64,000 nucleotides of DNA from NCBI RefSeq assembly GCF_004331695.1, contig NZ_SJSL01000002.1, positions 310,001 through 374,000 on the forward strand, read 5' to 3'. The notes beneath the pieces were generated by a model that saw only the letters and a program-made list of their open reading frames with translations, ran no database searches and had not been told where the DNA came from. This DNA is from Pedobacter psychroterrae (GTDB lineage Bacteria > Bacteroidota > Bacteroidia > Sphingobacteriales > Sphingobacteriaceae). Below, one piece after another: positions 35,983 through 44,445 of the stretch (its first letter is position 1; every line of letters starts with the position of its first letter). The position numbers and the translations under genes were made by a program.

Positions 35983-36414
35983 ATGGGCTTTGTTAAAGAA
36001 TTTAAAGAGTTTGCTGTTAAAGGCAGTGTAATGGATCTTGCTGTGGGTGTTATTATCGGAGGTGCCTTTGGTAAAATAATTGACAGCGTTGTTAAAGATT
36101 TAGTGATGCCTTTAATATCTGCTGTAATAGGCTCGGTTGACTTTAGCAATATGTATATCGTACTGAAAGGTACCGTTGACAATGGCCTGGCGCTTGATAA
36201 GGCCAGAGAAGTCCCTGATACAGTAATATTTGCTTATGGTAATTTTATTACCGTTGCCATTAACTTTTTATTGCTTGCGCTGGCAGTTTTTATGTTGGTA
36301 AAAGGGATTAATTCTTTGAAACGTAAACAGGAAGCTGCTCCTGCGGCACCTGCGGCTCCCTCCAGAGAAGAAGTTTTATTGGCAGAGATCAGAGATGCGC
36401 TTAGATCTAAATAG
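35983..36414 (+). CDS. mscL: Large-conductance mechanosensitive channel
   Basis: 143 residues. The ATG at 35983 gives the standard MscL start MGFVKEFKEFAVKGSVMDLAVG, followed by the first pore helix GVIIGGAFGKIIDSVVKDL, a periplasmic loop and a second helix FITVAINFLLLALAVFMLV. The cytoplasmic end has an Ala/Pro-rich linker and a helix. It opens under membrane tension to release solutes during osmotic downshock. The longer in-frame start lies inside the intergenic repeat and is rejected. Confidence 0.96.
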   Translation: MGFVKEFKEFAVKGSVMDLAVGVIIGGAFGKIIDSVVKDLVMPLISAVIGSVDFSNMYIVLKGTVDNGLALDKAREVPDTVIFAYGNFITVAINFLLLALAVFMLVKGINSLKRKQEAAPAAPAAPSREEVLLAEIRDALRSK

Positions 36415-36661
36415 GCTTTAGCTTTCCGTACGATTGGCACCTGATCTTTGTCAAGATAACGGACAATGGATCAAGTGCTTTTTTATTCCTGCATATTTTT
36501 ACCGATAGAATGATATACTTTACCGATGTTTTGACCTAATATGGGTGCACGATGTTGGTAGGTGTTCCGGTTGTGCCTACATTTGAAGAAATAAACGGGA
36601 ATAATTAAATTTATAATTCCTAATGGTTAGTCACCATTAAGAATTGATTAACATAACGAAA

Positions 36662-37435
36662 ATGGATAACGTAACAAATAGCAATAGTTCCAGCAGATTG
36701 TGGAGTGGTTTGATCTTATTACTGGTAGGACTTGTGTTTTTTTTAGATAACATCGGTGTAAATATCCCTCACTGGGTGATCAGTTGGCATACATTGCTGA
36801 TCGTGATTGGATTACTTGTGGGATATAAACGCAATTTTGATGGAGGCGGCTGGCTGATTATGGTCCTGATAGGAGGCTTCTTCACCCTTGAAGACATCAC
36901 TAACTACGACATGTCAAAATATTATTTTGCTGTGGCTTTTATCATTCTTGGGCTGTATCTGATCTTTAAACCTAAAAGAAAACAGTCTTTTAAAGCCCAA
37001 TGGAAAAATAAATGGGATTCAAAGAATGCAGATTTTGGTAATTTGAACGATCCTGCCGAACCAGTAGCTGAAAAGGTGTACACAGATATAGACAAGCATG
37101 ATATCCTGGATTCTGTAAATGTTTTTGCAGGAACGCATCAAAATGTGTATTCTAAAAATTTTAAGGGTGGTGAAGTGGTCGCCATATTTGGTGGATGTGA
37201 TCTCAACCTTACGCAGACTGACTTTGAGGGTATTATAATTATAGAGGTTGTGGCCGTATTTGGTGGGGTAAAAATTATTGTCCCTCCCAGCTGGGAAGTA
37301 AAATCTGAAGTTACTGCTGTGTTTGGAGGGATGGATGATAAAAGAGCCGTAGGGCCTGCCAATGATCAGCCAAAGAAAATATTGATCATCAAAGGAGTAG
37401 CCATGTTTGGTGGGGTAGAGATAAGAAATTTTTAA
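36662..37435 (+). CDS. LiaF-like membrane protein with FGG repeats
   Basis: 257 residues. Four N-terminal membrane segments (about 14-105) start with LWSGLILLLVGLVFFLDNIG, as in LiaF/DUF5668 proteins. The soluble C-terminal part contains four related units, VAIFGGCDLNL, VAVFGGVKIIV, TAVFGGMDDKR and VAMFGGVEIRN, suggesting a small beta-helix. In Firmicutes LiaF restrains a cell-envelope stress kinase. Here a LytS-type kinase and LytTR regulator follow 30 bp downstream, so a similar regulatory role is likely. ATG at 36662 is preferred to the TTG 18 bp upstream. Confidence 0.8.
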   Translation: MDNVTNSNSSSRLWSGLILLLVGLVFFLDNIGVNIPHWVISWHTLLIVIGLLVGYKRNFDGGGWLIMVLIGGFFTLEDITNYDMSKYYFAVAFIILGLYLIFKPKRKQSFKAQWKNKWDSKNADFGNLNDPAEPVAEKVYTDIDKHDILDSVNVFAGTHQNVYSKNFKGGEVVAIFGGCDLNLTQTDFEGIIIIEVVAVFGGVKIIVPPSWEVKSEVTAVFGGMDDKRAVGPANDQPKKILIIKGVAMFGGVEIRNF

Positions 37436-37465
37436 TTCAAACTCATTATTAGATCCTGATATATT

Positions 37466-38527
37466 TTGACAACCAGACCTTTATCAATTATTCAGATACA
37501 AAAGATAGCTGCTTCCATATTTTTGGTATGGGTAGCAGTTTTCATTTTTCTGTTTTATTATACGCTGAATTTCAGTATCATGATATCGGTTTCGGATAGC
37601 TTGGTTACCAATGGCCTGCTTGCTGTGGCCTGTATAAGTTTGAGTAATCTGCTTGGTTATTATCAGCCTAAGAATGAAACCATTTTGTTTATACTGGTGC
37701 TAACCTTGATGCTTGCGCTTATTATTACCTTTGCGAGTAAGTTTTTGCTGGCCATGCTGTTTATGGACGACAAGACTTATCTCAGTTTTCTAAACCTTTC
37801 TTTGCTGATAAGATTTGTGATCTTGTTTGTGTTTATCGCCTGGTGTGCCCTGGCCAATATTTTATGGTACAGGCTTGAAGAGCAATCAGCTACGCAGGAC
37901 CGCCTGCTTACTGCTCAAAACTTAAGTAAAGAGGCTGAATTGAATAAGTTGAGACACCAGTTGCAACCTCATTTTTTATTTAACAGCTTGAACTCTGTAT
38001 ATGCACTGACCATTGTAAATCCGAAAGAGGCGGGTACGATGATTACTAAGTTAGCCGCCTTTTTGAGAGGGACACTTAAACGTGATGATGAAGTATGGGT
38101 AGCCGTGAGCGAGGAGATGGAGTACATACAACTCTACCTGGATATTGAAAAAGTCAGGTTTAGCCACAGACTAAATATACAGGTAGAAGTAGAGGAAGAT
38201 ACCATGGAATTATACCTGCCGGGTACCTTACTGCAACCCATTGTAGAAAATGCCATAAAGTTTGGATTGTACAATACTTCGTCTGCAATAACGATCTCTA
38301 TGTTTGTAAAGGTAGAGAATAACGTGCTGGTAGTAAAGGTTCAGAATCCTTATGATCCTGAGATGAGGGCAACCGGAGGTACAGGTTTTGGTTTGTCGGC
38401 CATTAAAAGAAGATTATATTTGCTGTTTGCCGATGAAACTTTACTGCAAACACAAGCTACCGACGATAATTTTTTTATAACTACGCTTAAAATACCTCAA
38501 AAGAATGATAAGAACTATATTGATTGA
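37466..38527 (+). CDS. LytS/YehU-type sensor histidine kinase
   Basis: 353 residues. Four membrane segments (about 15-135), then the His_kinase motif QLQPHFLFNSLNS with phospho-acceptor His169 and an ATPase domain (LLQPIVENAIKFGL; GTGFGLSAIKRRL). There is no extracytoplasmic sensor domain, so sensing may be within the membrane, perhaps through the LiaF-like neighbour. The start codon appears to be TTG at 37466. It overlaps the regulator gene by 23 bp. Confidence 0.9.
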   Translation: MTTRPLSIIQIQKIAASIFLVWVAVFIFLFYYTLNFSIMISVSDSLVTNGLLAVACISLSNLLGYYQPKNETILFILVLTLMLALIITFASKFLLAMLFMDDKTYLSFLNLSLLIRFVILFVFIAWCALANILWYRLEEQSATQDRLLTAQNLSKEAELNKLRHQLQPHFLFNSLNSVYALTIVNPKEAGTMITKLAAFLRGTLKRDDEVWVAVSEEMEYIQLYLDIEKVRFSHRLNIQVEVEEDTMELYLPGTLLQPIVENAIKFGLYNTSSAITISMFVKVENNVLVVKVQNPYDPEMRATGGTGFGLSAIKRRLYLLFADETLLQTQATDDNFFITTLKIPQKNDKNYID

Positions 38528-39245
38528 TGATGAGTCTCTGGCCAGAGATATTGTGAAGCATTATTTAAGTGATTTTCCGGAGATTGAGGTGGTAGCCGAG
38601 TGCAGTGATGGTTTTGATGGTTTAAAAGCAATTACCCAACATCAGCCAGACTTTATTTTTCTGGACATACAGATGCCAAAAATTAATGGTTTTGAAATGC
38701 TGGAGCTGGTAGAAAAGCCCCCGGCAGTAATATTTACGACTGCGTTTGATGAATATGCCATCAAAGCTTTTGAAGTAAATGCCATAGATTACCTGCTAAA
38801 GCCTATTGAAAAAAGCAGGTTTGACCTGGCTATTCAGAAGCTGCCCTTAAGGCTGGCCAATGCCGAAGGAGTGGCCACACAGGAATTGCTGGATTCTGCT
38901 GCGATGAGTCCGGCACAGAATAATAGGGTAGTGGTAAAGAAAAATGGAGTCATTAAGATCATTGCGGTAACAGATATCCATTACCTCGAAGCAGATGATG
39001 ATTATGTGAAAATGAGTACTACAGAGGGAATTTTTCACAAAAATAAGACCATGAGCTTTTTTGAGCACACTTTAGATCCTGGGCAGTTTATCCGGATACA
39101 CCGCTCCTATATCATAAACCTTGCCCAAGTAACCCGCATAGAACTAAAAGAAAAGGACAGTTATATCGTACTTTTGAAGTCTGATATATGGTTGCCGGTA
39201 AGTAAAACAGGTTATGTAAAATTAAAAACCGCATTAGGTTTATAA
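38505..39245 (+). CDS. LytTR-family response regulator
   Basis: 246 residues. Receiver with LIDDESLARDIVKHYL, phospho-Asp54 in FIFLDIQMPKINGFEML and LLKPIEKSRF; a linker; then a LytTR DNA-binding domain (VVKKNGVIKIIAVTDIHYLEADDDYV; FIRIHRSYIINLAQV). It pairs with the overlapping LytS-type kinase. Targets are unknown; the neighbouring LiaF-like gene is a likely one. Confidence 0.94.
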   Translation: MIRTILIDDESLARDIVKHYLSDFPEIEVVAECSDGFDGLKAITQHQPDFIFLDIQMPKINGFEMLELVEKPPAVIFTTAFDEYAIKAFEVNAIDYLLKPIEKSRFDLAIQKLPLRLANAEGVATQELLDSAAMSPAQNNRVVVKKNGVIKIIAVTDIHYLEADDDYVKMSTTEGIFHKNKTMSFFEHTLDPGQFIRIHRSYIINLAQVTRIELKEKDSYIVLLKSDIWLPVSKTGYVKLKTALGL

Positions 39246-39251
39246 TTACCT

Positions 39252-39277
39252 TTTAATAATTACTTGCAATTATTAAA
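39252..39277. repeat. Perfect A/T inverted repeat at the rpmH promoter
   Basis: TTTAATAATT (39252-39261) pairs with AATTATTAAA (39268-39277) around ACTTGC, whose TTG is the candidate -33 element of rpmH. It may act as a weak terminator for the LytTR gene, which ends 7 bp before, or as an operator. Confidence 0.5.
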
Positions 39278-39294
39278 AAATCACACTATATTTG
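39264..39294 (+). promoter_or_regulatory. rpmH promoter
   Basis: TTG at 39264-39266, a 20-bp spacer and TATATTTG at 39287-39294, an exact TAnnTTTG match. Predicted leader of about 35 nt before the rpmH ATG. Confidence 0.7.
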
Positions 39295-39335
39295 CACCTC
39301 TTAATTAAAAAAATAGTCTAAGATATAATACAGTT

Positions 39336-39494
39336 ATGAAAAGAACATTCCAACCTTCGCAAAGAAAGAGAAGAAACAAGCATGGCTTCCGCGAAAGAAT
39401 GGCTACAGCAAACGGTAGAAGAGTATTAGCTTCACGTCGTGCAAAAGGAAGAAAAAGATTAACGGTTTCAAGCGAAGGCCGTCATAAAGCATAG
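39336..39494 (+). CDS. rpmH: 50S ribosomal protein L34
   Basis: 52 residues beginning [20 protein letters not shown], the conserved L34 start, and continuing with [19 protein letters not shown]. It is very basic, as expected for this small ribosomal protein. It is followed by rnpA and yidD in the common bacterial order. Neither dnaA nor yidC is next to it, so this does not mark the origin here. Confidence 0.98.
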   Translation: MKRTFQPSQRKRRNKHGFRERMATANGRRVLASRRAKGRKRLTVSSEGRHKA

Positions 39495-39561
39495 TTTTTG
39501 ATTGCAGCACTTTGCTGAGTGTTAGCAGATCAAAACAATCTGCAAGATAGCTATCAAGAAC

Positions 39562-39966
39562 ATGAACACATTTAATAAAGAAGAACGGTTGTGCAGCAGG
39601 AAGTTAATTGACTTGCTGTTTAAAGACGGTTCTTCTTTTTTATTATACCCTTTTCGTGTATCCTATCTGTTTACGGATACACCACATTCCTTCCCTGTAC
39701 AGGTTGTGATCAATGCTTCCAAGAAGAGATTCAGGAGAGCGGTAGACCGAAATCTGATCAAACGCAGATCAAGAGAGGCTTATAGATTACAAAAACAAAT
39801 ACAACTTTATTCATTGCTTACAGATCGCGAAGATCTGCTGTTGCTTTCATTACAATTTGTTGGGAAGCAGATTTATGATTATTCGTTTTTTGAGAAAAAA
39901 CTGTCAGCTGTTTTTAAACGACTGGTGTCAACCATTGAACTGAGCAATACCGATGGGATTAATTAA
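39562..39966 (+). CDS. rnpA: Ribonuclease P protein component
   Basis: 134 residues, basic. [24 protein letters not shown] is the RNR signature of the RNase P protein, which helps the catalytic RNA cut the 5' leader of tRNAs and tmRNA. It lies 67 bp after rpmH and overlaps yidD by 14 bp. Confidence 0.95.
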   Translation: MNTFNKEERLCSRKLIDLLFKDGSSFLLYPFRVSYLFTDTPHSFPVQVVINASKKRFRRAVDRNLIKRRSREAYRLQKQIQLYSLLTDREDLLLLSLQFVGKQIYDYSFFEKKLSAVFKRLVSTIELSNTDGIN

Positions 39967-40183
39967 AACTTTATTAGGCTGGATCTTTTTGATCCTGATA
40001 AAAGGCTATCAATGGCTGTTATCACCTTTGCTCGGAGCAAGTTGCAGGTTTACACCCACCTGTTCGCAATACGGCATAGAAGCGATCAAAAAGCACGGCC
40101 CTTTTAAAGGGGGCTGGCTGACTTTAAAGCGCATCGGCAGGTGTCACCCCTGGGGAGCCCATGGCCATGATCCTGTCCCTTAA
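39953..40183 (+). CDS. yidD: Membrane protein insertion efficiency factor
   Basis: 76 residues: [36 protein letters not shown] and [15 protein letters not shown] are the three conserved YidD blocks, with the three family cysteines. It is a small inner-face membrane protein that aids YidC-dependent insertion. It overlaps the end of rnpA by 14 bp. Confidence 0.95.
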   Translation: MGLIKTLLGWIFLILIKGYQWLLSPLLGASCRFTPTCSQYGIEAIKKHGPFKGGWLTLKRIGRCHPWGAHGHDPVP

Positions 40184-40194
40184 CAATTAATATT

Positions 40195-40878
40195 ATGGCT
40201 ATTATAATTCAAATCGAAACCGCTACACAAGTCTGCTCTGCTGCTATTTCTGAAAATGGCAAGACCATTGCCCTGAAGGAAGAAAAGGCGAGTAATATCC
40301 ATGCCGGTAGCTTGACTTTATTTATAAAAGAGGTTATGGATACTGCAGGCCTGCAGTTTGCGGATATAGATGCTGTGGCCGTAAGTAAAGGCCCGGGTTC
40401 TTATACAGGCCTGAGGATCGGAGTATCCACTGCCAAAGGATTGTGCTTTGCGCTGGATAAACCATTAATTGCCATAGATACGCTTCAAATGATGGCAGCC
40501 GGATTTATGATTGATCAGCCATATTATTCAGGGATGGTCTGCCCGATGATCGATGCCAGGAGAATGGAAGTGTTTACTGGATTATATGATAAGGATTTGA
40601 AAGAAGTAACGCCTGTTGCTGCGCAGATTATTGATGAGCATAGCTTTGCAGAAGTATTGGCATCAAATAATGTAAGCTTTATAGGTGACGGGGCTGAAAA
40701 GTGTAAAGCAGTGCTGCAACATGAGCATGCATCATTCTCTGATGTTAATTTTAACTCTGCGACCAATATGAGCAAACTTTCATATGAGGCATTTGCTGCT
40801 GCTAAATTTGTAGATGTAGCCTATTTTGAACCTTTTTATTTAAAGGATTTCGTGCTGACCACACCTAAAAAGAGGTAG
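40195..40878 (+). CDS. tsaB: tRNA threonylcarbamoyladenosine biosynthesis protein TsaB
   Basis: 227 residues. It starts IIQIETATQVCSAAISENG and has KGPGSYTGLRIGVSTAKGL, the conserved TsaB motif in the ASKHA fold. It is the non-catalytic partner of TsaD in making t6A37 of ANN-decoding tRNAs. It starts 11 bp after yidD. Confidence 0.94.
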   Translation: MAIIIQIETATQVCSAAISENGKTIALKEEKASNIHAGSLTLFIKEVMDTAGLQFADIDAVAVSKGPGSYTGLRIGVSTAKGLCFALDKPLIAIDTLQMMAAGFMIDQPYYSGMVCPMIDARRMEVFTGLYDKDLKEVTPVAAQIIDEHSFAEVLASNNVSFIGDGAEKCKAVLQHEHASFSDVNFNSATNMSKLSYEAFAAAKFVDVAYFEPFYLKDFVLTTPKKR

Positions 40879-40899
40879 TAAACCCAGTTAACCGTAATG

Positions 40900-42315
40900 T
40901 TACTTCTTTTTGGAAAATACGCTGAAAAGACGTCTAAAGAAGCTAGTTTCCTCCTCATCCAGTCCGGGCATATAGCTGCTGTTTTGAGGATGTTCTACGA
41001 AATAACCAAACTTAATCCCTATGCCTGCATATACTGCAAAACTGTTATAGCCGGTTCCGATAGCTCCGTTGTGCTTGTTTATCTTTGTCTGATCTATGGT
41101 ATTAAACGCATTGTTGGTTCCCAGGTAGACTTCAAAATTTGGCGTCTGATACATTCCCTGGGCACCCAGCATAAAAAGATTTGCCAAATTGTAGGAAGGG
41201 TTGATGCTGGCAGAGAAATTATTAAAATTAAATCTATTTACCAGTGTTGCATCGCCACCTTTAAAGAATAGATTTTTTGACAATACCAAGCTGGGGGTAT
41301 AGCTGCCATAGGATTTGGAAATGAGGAAATCTGCTCTGGCATTGGTGGGGCTGTAAAAGCCGGTATTGTCATCTTTAGGATTAGCTACTTCAGCAGCAAT
41401 CCTGTTTTCAAGGTAAGCAACATCTCTCTCAGCCGCCGATGTGATCCTCACAGGTGTATCAAATTGCTGAAGGGAGGTTTCTTTCCATCTGATAAAGCCC
41501 AGGTCTTTTATATTGGCCATGATAAATACACCGCTTTTTGCGGTGTATGTAGTGCCCAGGCTTATAGCAAGGCCGGGATTTTTAAAGCTCGGCAAAAAGG
41601 ATTTGTTGCTTAGCTTACTGCCTTCTACAAAACTTGTACGAAAGTCACCCTCAAGGGCCATTCTTATTTCGTCCTGTACCGGATCAAAGGTAAAACTGGT
41701 ATTGGCCAGGTTGAGGCTATTGTATAATATGCCGCTCAGGATACTGATTTTGGCACCGAAAGCCAGTTTTTTATTATAGTTTTCTCTATAGCTCAGGCTA
41801 AACTGATGGTATGACTGCACCCTGTCAAAGCTATTGAAGGAGTTTGCTAAAGGGATATTGATGTAATTGGGATTTGTTTTATAGTTGTCCAGAATGTCGA
41901 GACTTTCTCTGTTGTAGTTAAATTCGACGTCGGTACGCAACTGCCATGAAAAACCCAGCTCTTTGTGATACTTATAGGATTTAAATATTTTATAATTAAA
42001 CAAATATATATTGGGGCTCTGCAGCAGCATATTTAAATATTTGTTTTGCGACAAGCTGTCTTTGGTGGTAGAAAGTCCGGTCCTGGCAAGTAAACGAAAT
42101 AGTTGGTCATTGCCATCAGTATTTGCATTTATAGTCAGATTAGGTAAAAAGAAATTGGAGGCATATTGGCGTGAATAGTCCAGTACAAATGTTTTTTGGG
42201 CAGTATTTTCAAATCCATCAAACATGGTCTTGGTATTAAATAAGCCATATTGCTGCGCTTTTGATTGGTTAGCAAAAAATACCAGGCAACAGAGAAAGGT
42301 GAATTTTCTTAACAT
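40900..42315 (-). CDS. Outer-membrane beta-barrel protein (DUF5723-like)
   Basis: 471 residues from the ATG at 42315, which starts a signal peptide (FTFLCCLVFFANQSKAQQ). The body alternates polar and hydrophobic or aromatic residues as in barrel strands, with no catalytic motif. It resembles a Bacteroidota family I recall as DUF5723, whose members are predicted outer-membrane proteins of unknown function. The in-frame ATG at 42333 would add six residues before the signal and is less likely. Convergent with tsaB. Confidence 0.75.
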   Translation of the reverse strand: MLRKFTFLCCLVFFANQSKAQQYGLFNTKTMFDGFENTAQKTFVLDYSRQYASNFFLPNLTINANTDGNDQLFRLLARTGLSTTKDSLSQNKYLNMLLQSPNIYLFNYKIFKSYKYHKELGFSWQLRTDVEFNYNRESLDILDNYKTNPNYINIPLANSFNSFDRVQSYHQFSLSYRENYNKKLAFGAKISILSGILYNSLNLANTSFTFDPVQDEIRMALEGDFRTSFVEGSKLSNKSFLPSFKNPGLAISLGTTYTAKSGVFIMANIKDLGFIRWKETSLQQFDTPVRITSAAERDVAYLENRIAAEVANPKDDNTGFYSPTNARADFLISKSYGSYTPSLVLSKNLFFKGGDATLVNRFNFNNFSASINPSYNLANLFMLGAQGMYQTPNFEVYLGTNNAFNTIDQTKINKHNGAIGTGYNSFAVYAGIGIKFGYFVEHPQNSSYMPGLDEEETSFFRRLFSVFSKKK

Positions 42316-42359
42316 AATATAGACGTAACCCAATAAAGCTAATGAATTAAATTTATATG

Positions 42360-43955
42360 TCAGGGTGCGATTATTAATGAATCGATGTTAATAGCTAAAG
42401 AATCTGTGATTATTTGCTGGTTTTTATTGATCAGCATATTTGTTTGAAATTTGCCATTGTCCCCATTTAGCTGGTAGGTGAAAGAGGAATAGTTCTTCAG
42501 CCCATTTTCTGAAATCATGTGCTTGTAATAAGTTGAAAAGCTGTTTTTTCTAAAAATATCAGTGGAATGCGGCAGGTCCACAAAAAAGCTGATGCATGCT
42601 GTATTGGGAAGCAGATTTATGGTATAGCTATACCCTTTGTCATTAATTAATAACCGGTTATTCTTATAACTGTTTAAGAATGATTGTATTGTGCTTGCAT
42701 TGTTGGCAAATACCAGGTAATTGTCAATAATGGTATAATAAGGCCGCTTAAATTTTTTGAATGGTTCTCCAAAATAGGCATACAATAGGGTTTCTTCCCG
42801 GAAAAGCCTTATTTCTTCATTGTATTCTGTACTCAATTCCAAAAGAAGCTGATCTGTTTTATCACCATTGCTCAAATTAATTGCACCTAGCCTTTCGGTA
42901 GTACTGAGCTGGAATGTTATGATCTGGTCCTTAAAGTATTTTGGAAATACTTGTGCCAGGTCGAGGTGGTACTTTTGGTTAATCTTTTCGGTGGTATTTT
43001 CAATGGCTTCATCAGTCTTTTGTGTTAGCAACCACTTATCTAATAATGGTTTCCAATTGGCGTAGTTGTCAATGGTAAAAACTGAATAATTTGCCGTATT
43101 GATCGGTAAAATATTAGTAATAGTGATTTTTTGAGGGGCTAGTTTGGCAAATAACTGGTAATAGTTATTGGCATCATTTGCTTTCGTGGTTCCGGTTAGC
43201 AACACTTTATCTTTGCTATAATTGTAAACCAAAGAGGCAAATGAGTTTTGATTATTGAGTATGGAAAGCTCACCAGTTAATTTCCCTGGTATTACTGATT
43301 TGAGCAGTACCGGAAGTTTTGCAAAGTTAATATACAGTTCTGCAAGACTTGTCTTTGAAAGCCTGCTGTTTAATTTAATGTACTCGACAAATTCATTGTT
43401 CTTTTCAAATTTTGCAGCAATGACATCCCGGATAGGTTTGTCCGAACTTGAAAGCAGTAATAAATTGTCCTTCACACCGAAATAAAAAACAGAGCTGTCT
43501 GTCAGTGTAATCCGGGTGATTGCCTTTTCTTCTTGCAGCAAGGCCTTGCTGGATTTTAATGCAGCCAGTAACTGGGTGATGGTAGCTTCCTGATTAATCT
43601 GGGTGGTGTAGAGTAAATCTATTTTTCGGTTTTCTGCCGGTACCAGACTTATATATATGCCTTGCTGATCTATTATACTGTTAATTGCCGGAACATTTAG
43701 CAAATGATTCTTTAATGAAACCATCTGGTTATAATTTTCTTCACCAATTATTTCAGAAAATAAAGGTTGGCTTTTGAGGATGTCAAGAATACTTTTGTCA
43801 TTCTGAAAGGATAATATCACCGCAGAATTATTCACAGCAGCGTGCAGATCGTTATCATTATTTTCCCGTTCAGTATTCAGCCTGCTAAAGTAGAGGTATG
43901 CCATGGTGATGATGGCAGTAAATAATACGATAACTACGACTAGGATCCTTTTCAT
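42360..43955 (-). CDS. Membrane-anchored exported protein of unknown function (DUF3352-like)
   Basis: 531 residues. The ATG at 43955 gives MKRILVVVIVLFTAIITMAYLYF, an uncleaved N-terminal anchor or signal; the longer start has no support. The rest is a long extracytoplasmic domain of alternating strands and helices, with no enzyme motif I recognise. It may resemble DUF3352 proteins. It lies 44 bp upstream of the DUF5723-like gene on the same strand, so both may serve the envelope. The call is tentative. Confidence 0.6.
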   Translation of the reverse strand: MKRILVVVIVLFTAIITMAYLYFSRLNTERENNDNDLHAAVNNSAVILSFQNDKSILDILKSQPLFSEIIGEENYNQMVSLKNHLLNVPAINSIIDQQGIYISLVPAENRKIDLLYTTQINQEATITQLLAALKSSKALLQEEKAITRITLTDSSVFYFGVKDNLLLLSSSDKPIRDVIAAKFEKNNEFVEYIKLNSRLSKTSLAELYINFAKLPVLLKSVIPGKLTGELSILNNQNSFASLVYNYSKDKVLLTGTTKANDANNYYQLFAKLAPQKITITNILPINTANYSVFTIDNYANWKPLLDKWLLTQKTDEAIENTTEKINQKYHLDLAQVFPKYFKDQIITFQLSTTERLGAINLSNGDKTDQLLLELSTEYNEEIRLFREETLLYAYFGEPFKKFKRPYYTIIDNYLVFANNASTIQSFLNSYKNNRLLINDKGYSYTINLLPNTACISFFVDLPHSTDIFRKNSFSTYYKHMISENGLKNYSSFTYQLNGDNGKFQTNMLINKNQQIITDSLAINIDSLIIAP

Positions 43956-44049
43956 GACTTGTATAGACAAACTTAGACAAAAGCAGGCAGCAATCATGGG
44001 TTCAGTTGAAAAAAGTTTGTTAAGTTTGCTTTATAAAATGCCTGGAGTA

Positions 44050-44445
44050 ATGAGTAAACGTATATTGGTAACTGCATCATTATTTGGTGCCACAGCTGTA
44101 ATACTTGGTGCCTTTGGGGCGCATGGCTTAAAAAGTTTAATAGATCAAAATGCATTGGCAATCTGGACAAAAGGAGTGGAATACCAGTTTTACCATACTT
44201 TTGCTTTGCTGTTTCTGTACCTCTTTGCTGCAAAAAGAGCTGGTAAGCTTGTTAAACTCGCCTATGGGTTTTTTACCTTCGGTATTTTACTGTTTTCCGG
44301 GTCACTTTATCTGCTTGCCACACGCAGCATATTGGATATTGGCTTTGTAAATTACATAGGCCCGGTAACACCCGTCGGGGGTCTTTTATTCATCTGTGGT
44401 TGGCTATCCTTATTTTTTGCGGCTTTAAAAAATGACAATGCTTGA
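44050..44445 (+). CDS. DUF423 family inner-membrane protein
   Basis: 131 residues from ATG 44050, with four membrane helices. GAFGAHGLKSLIDQNALAIW followed by KGVEYQFYHTFALL is the hallmark of the DUF423/YgdD family, and GPVTPVGGLLFICGW closes it. Function is unknown. The last 14 bp overlap priA, so the two are translated from one message. Confidence 0.9.
   Translation: MSKRILVTASLFGATAVILGAFGAHGLKSLIDQNALAIWTKGVEYQFYHTFALLFLYLFAAKRAGKLVKLAYGFFTFGILLFSGSLYLLATRSILDIGFVNYIGPVTPVGGLLFICGWLSLFFAALKNDNA

Noticed and set aside
39336..40183. Chromosome origin near rpmH-rnpA-yidD
   Set aside because: No dnaA, dnaN, yidC, or DnaA-box cluster is seen; this gene trio alone does not mark an origin in Bacteroidota.
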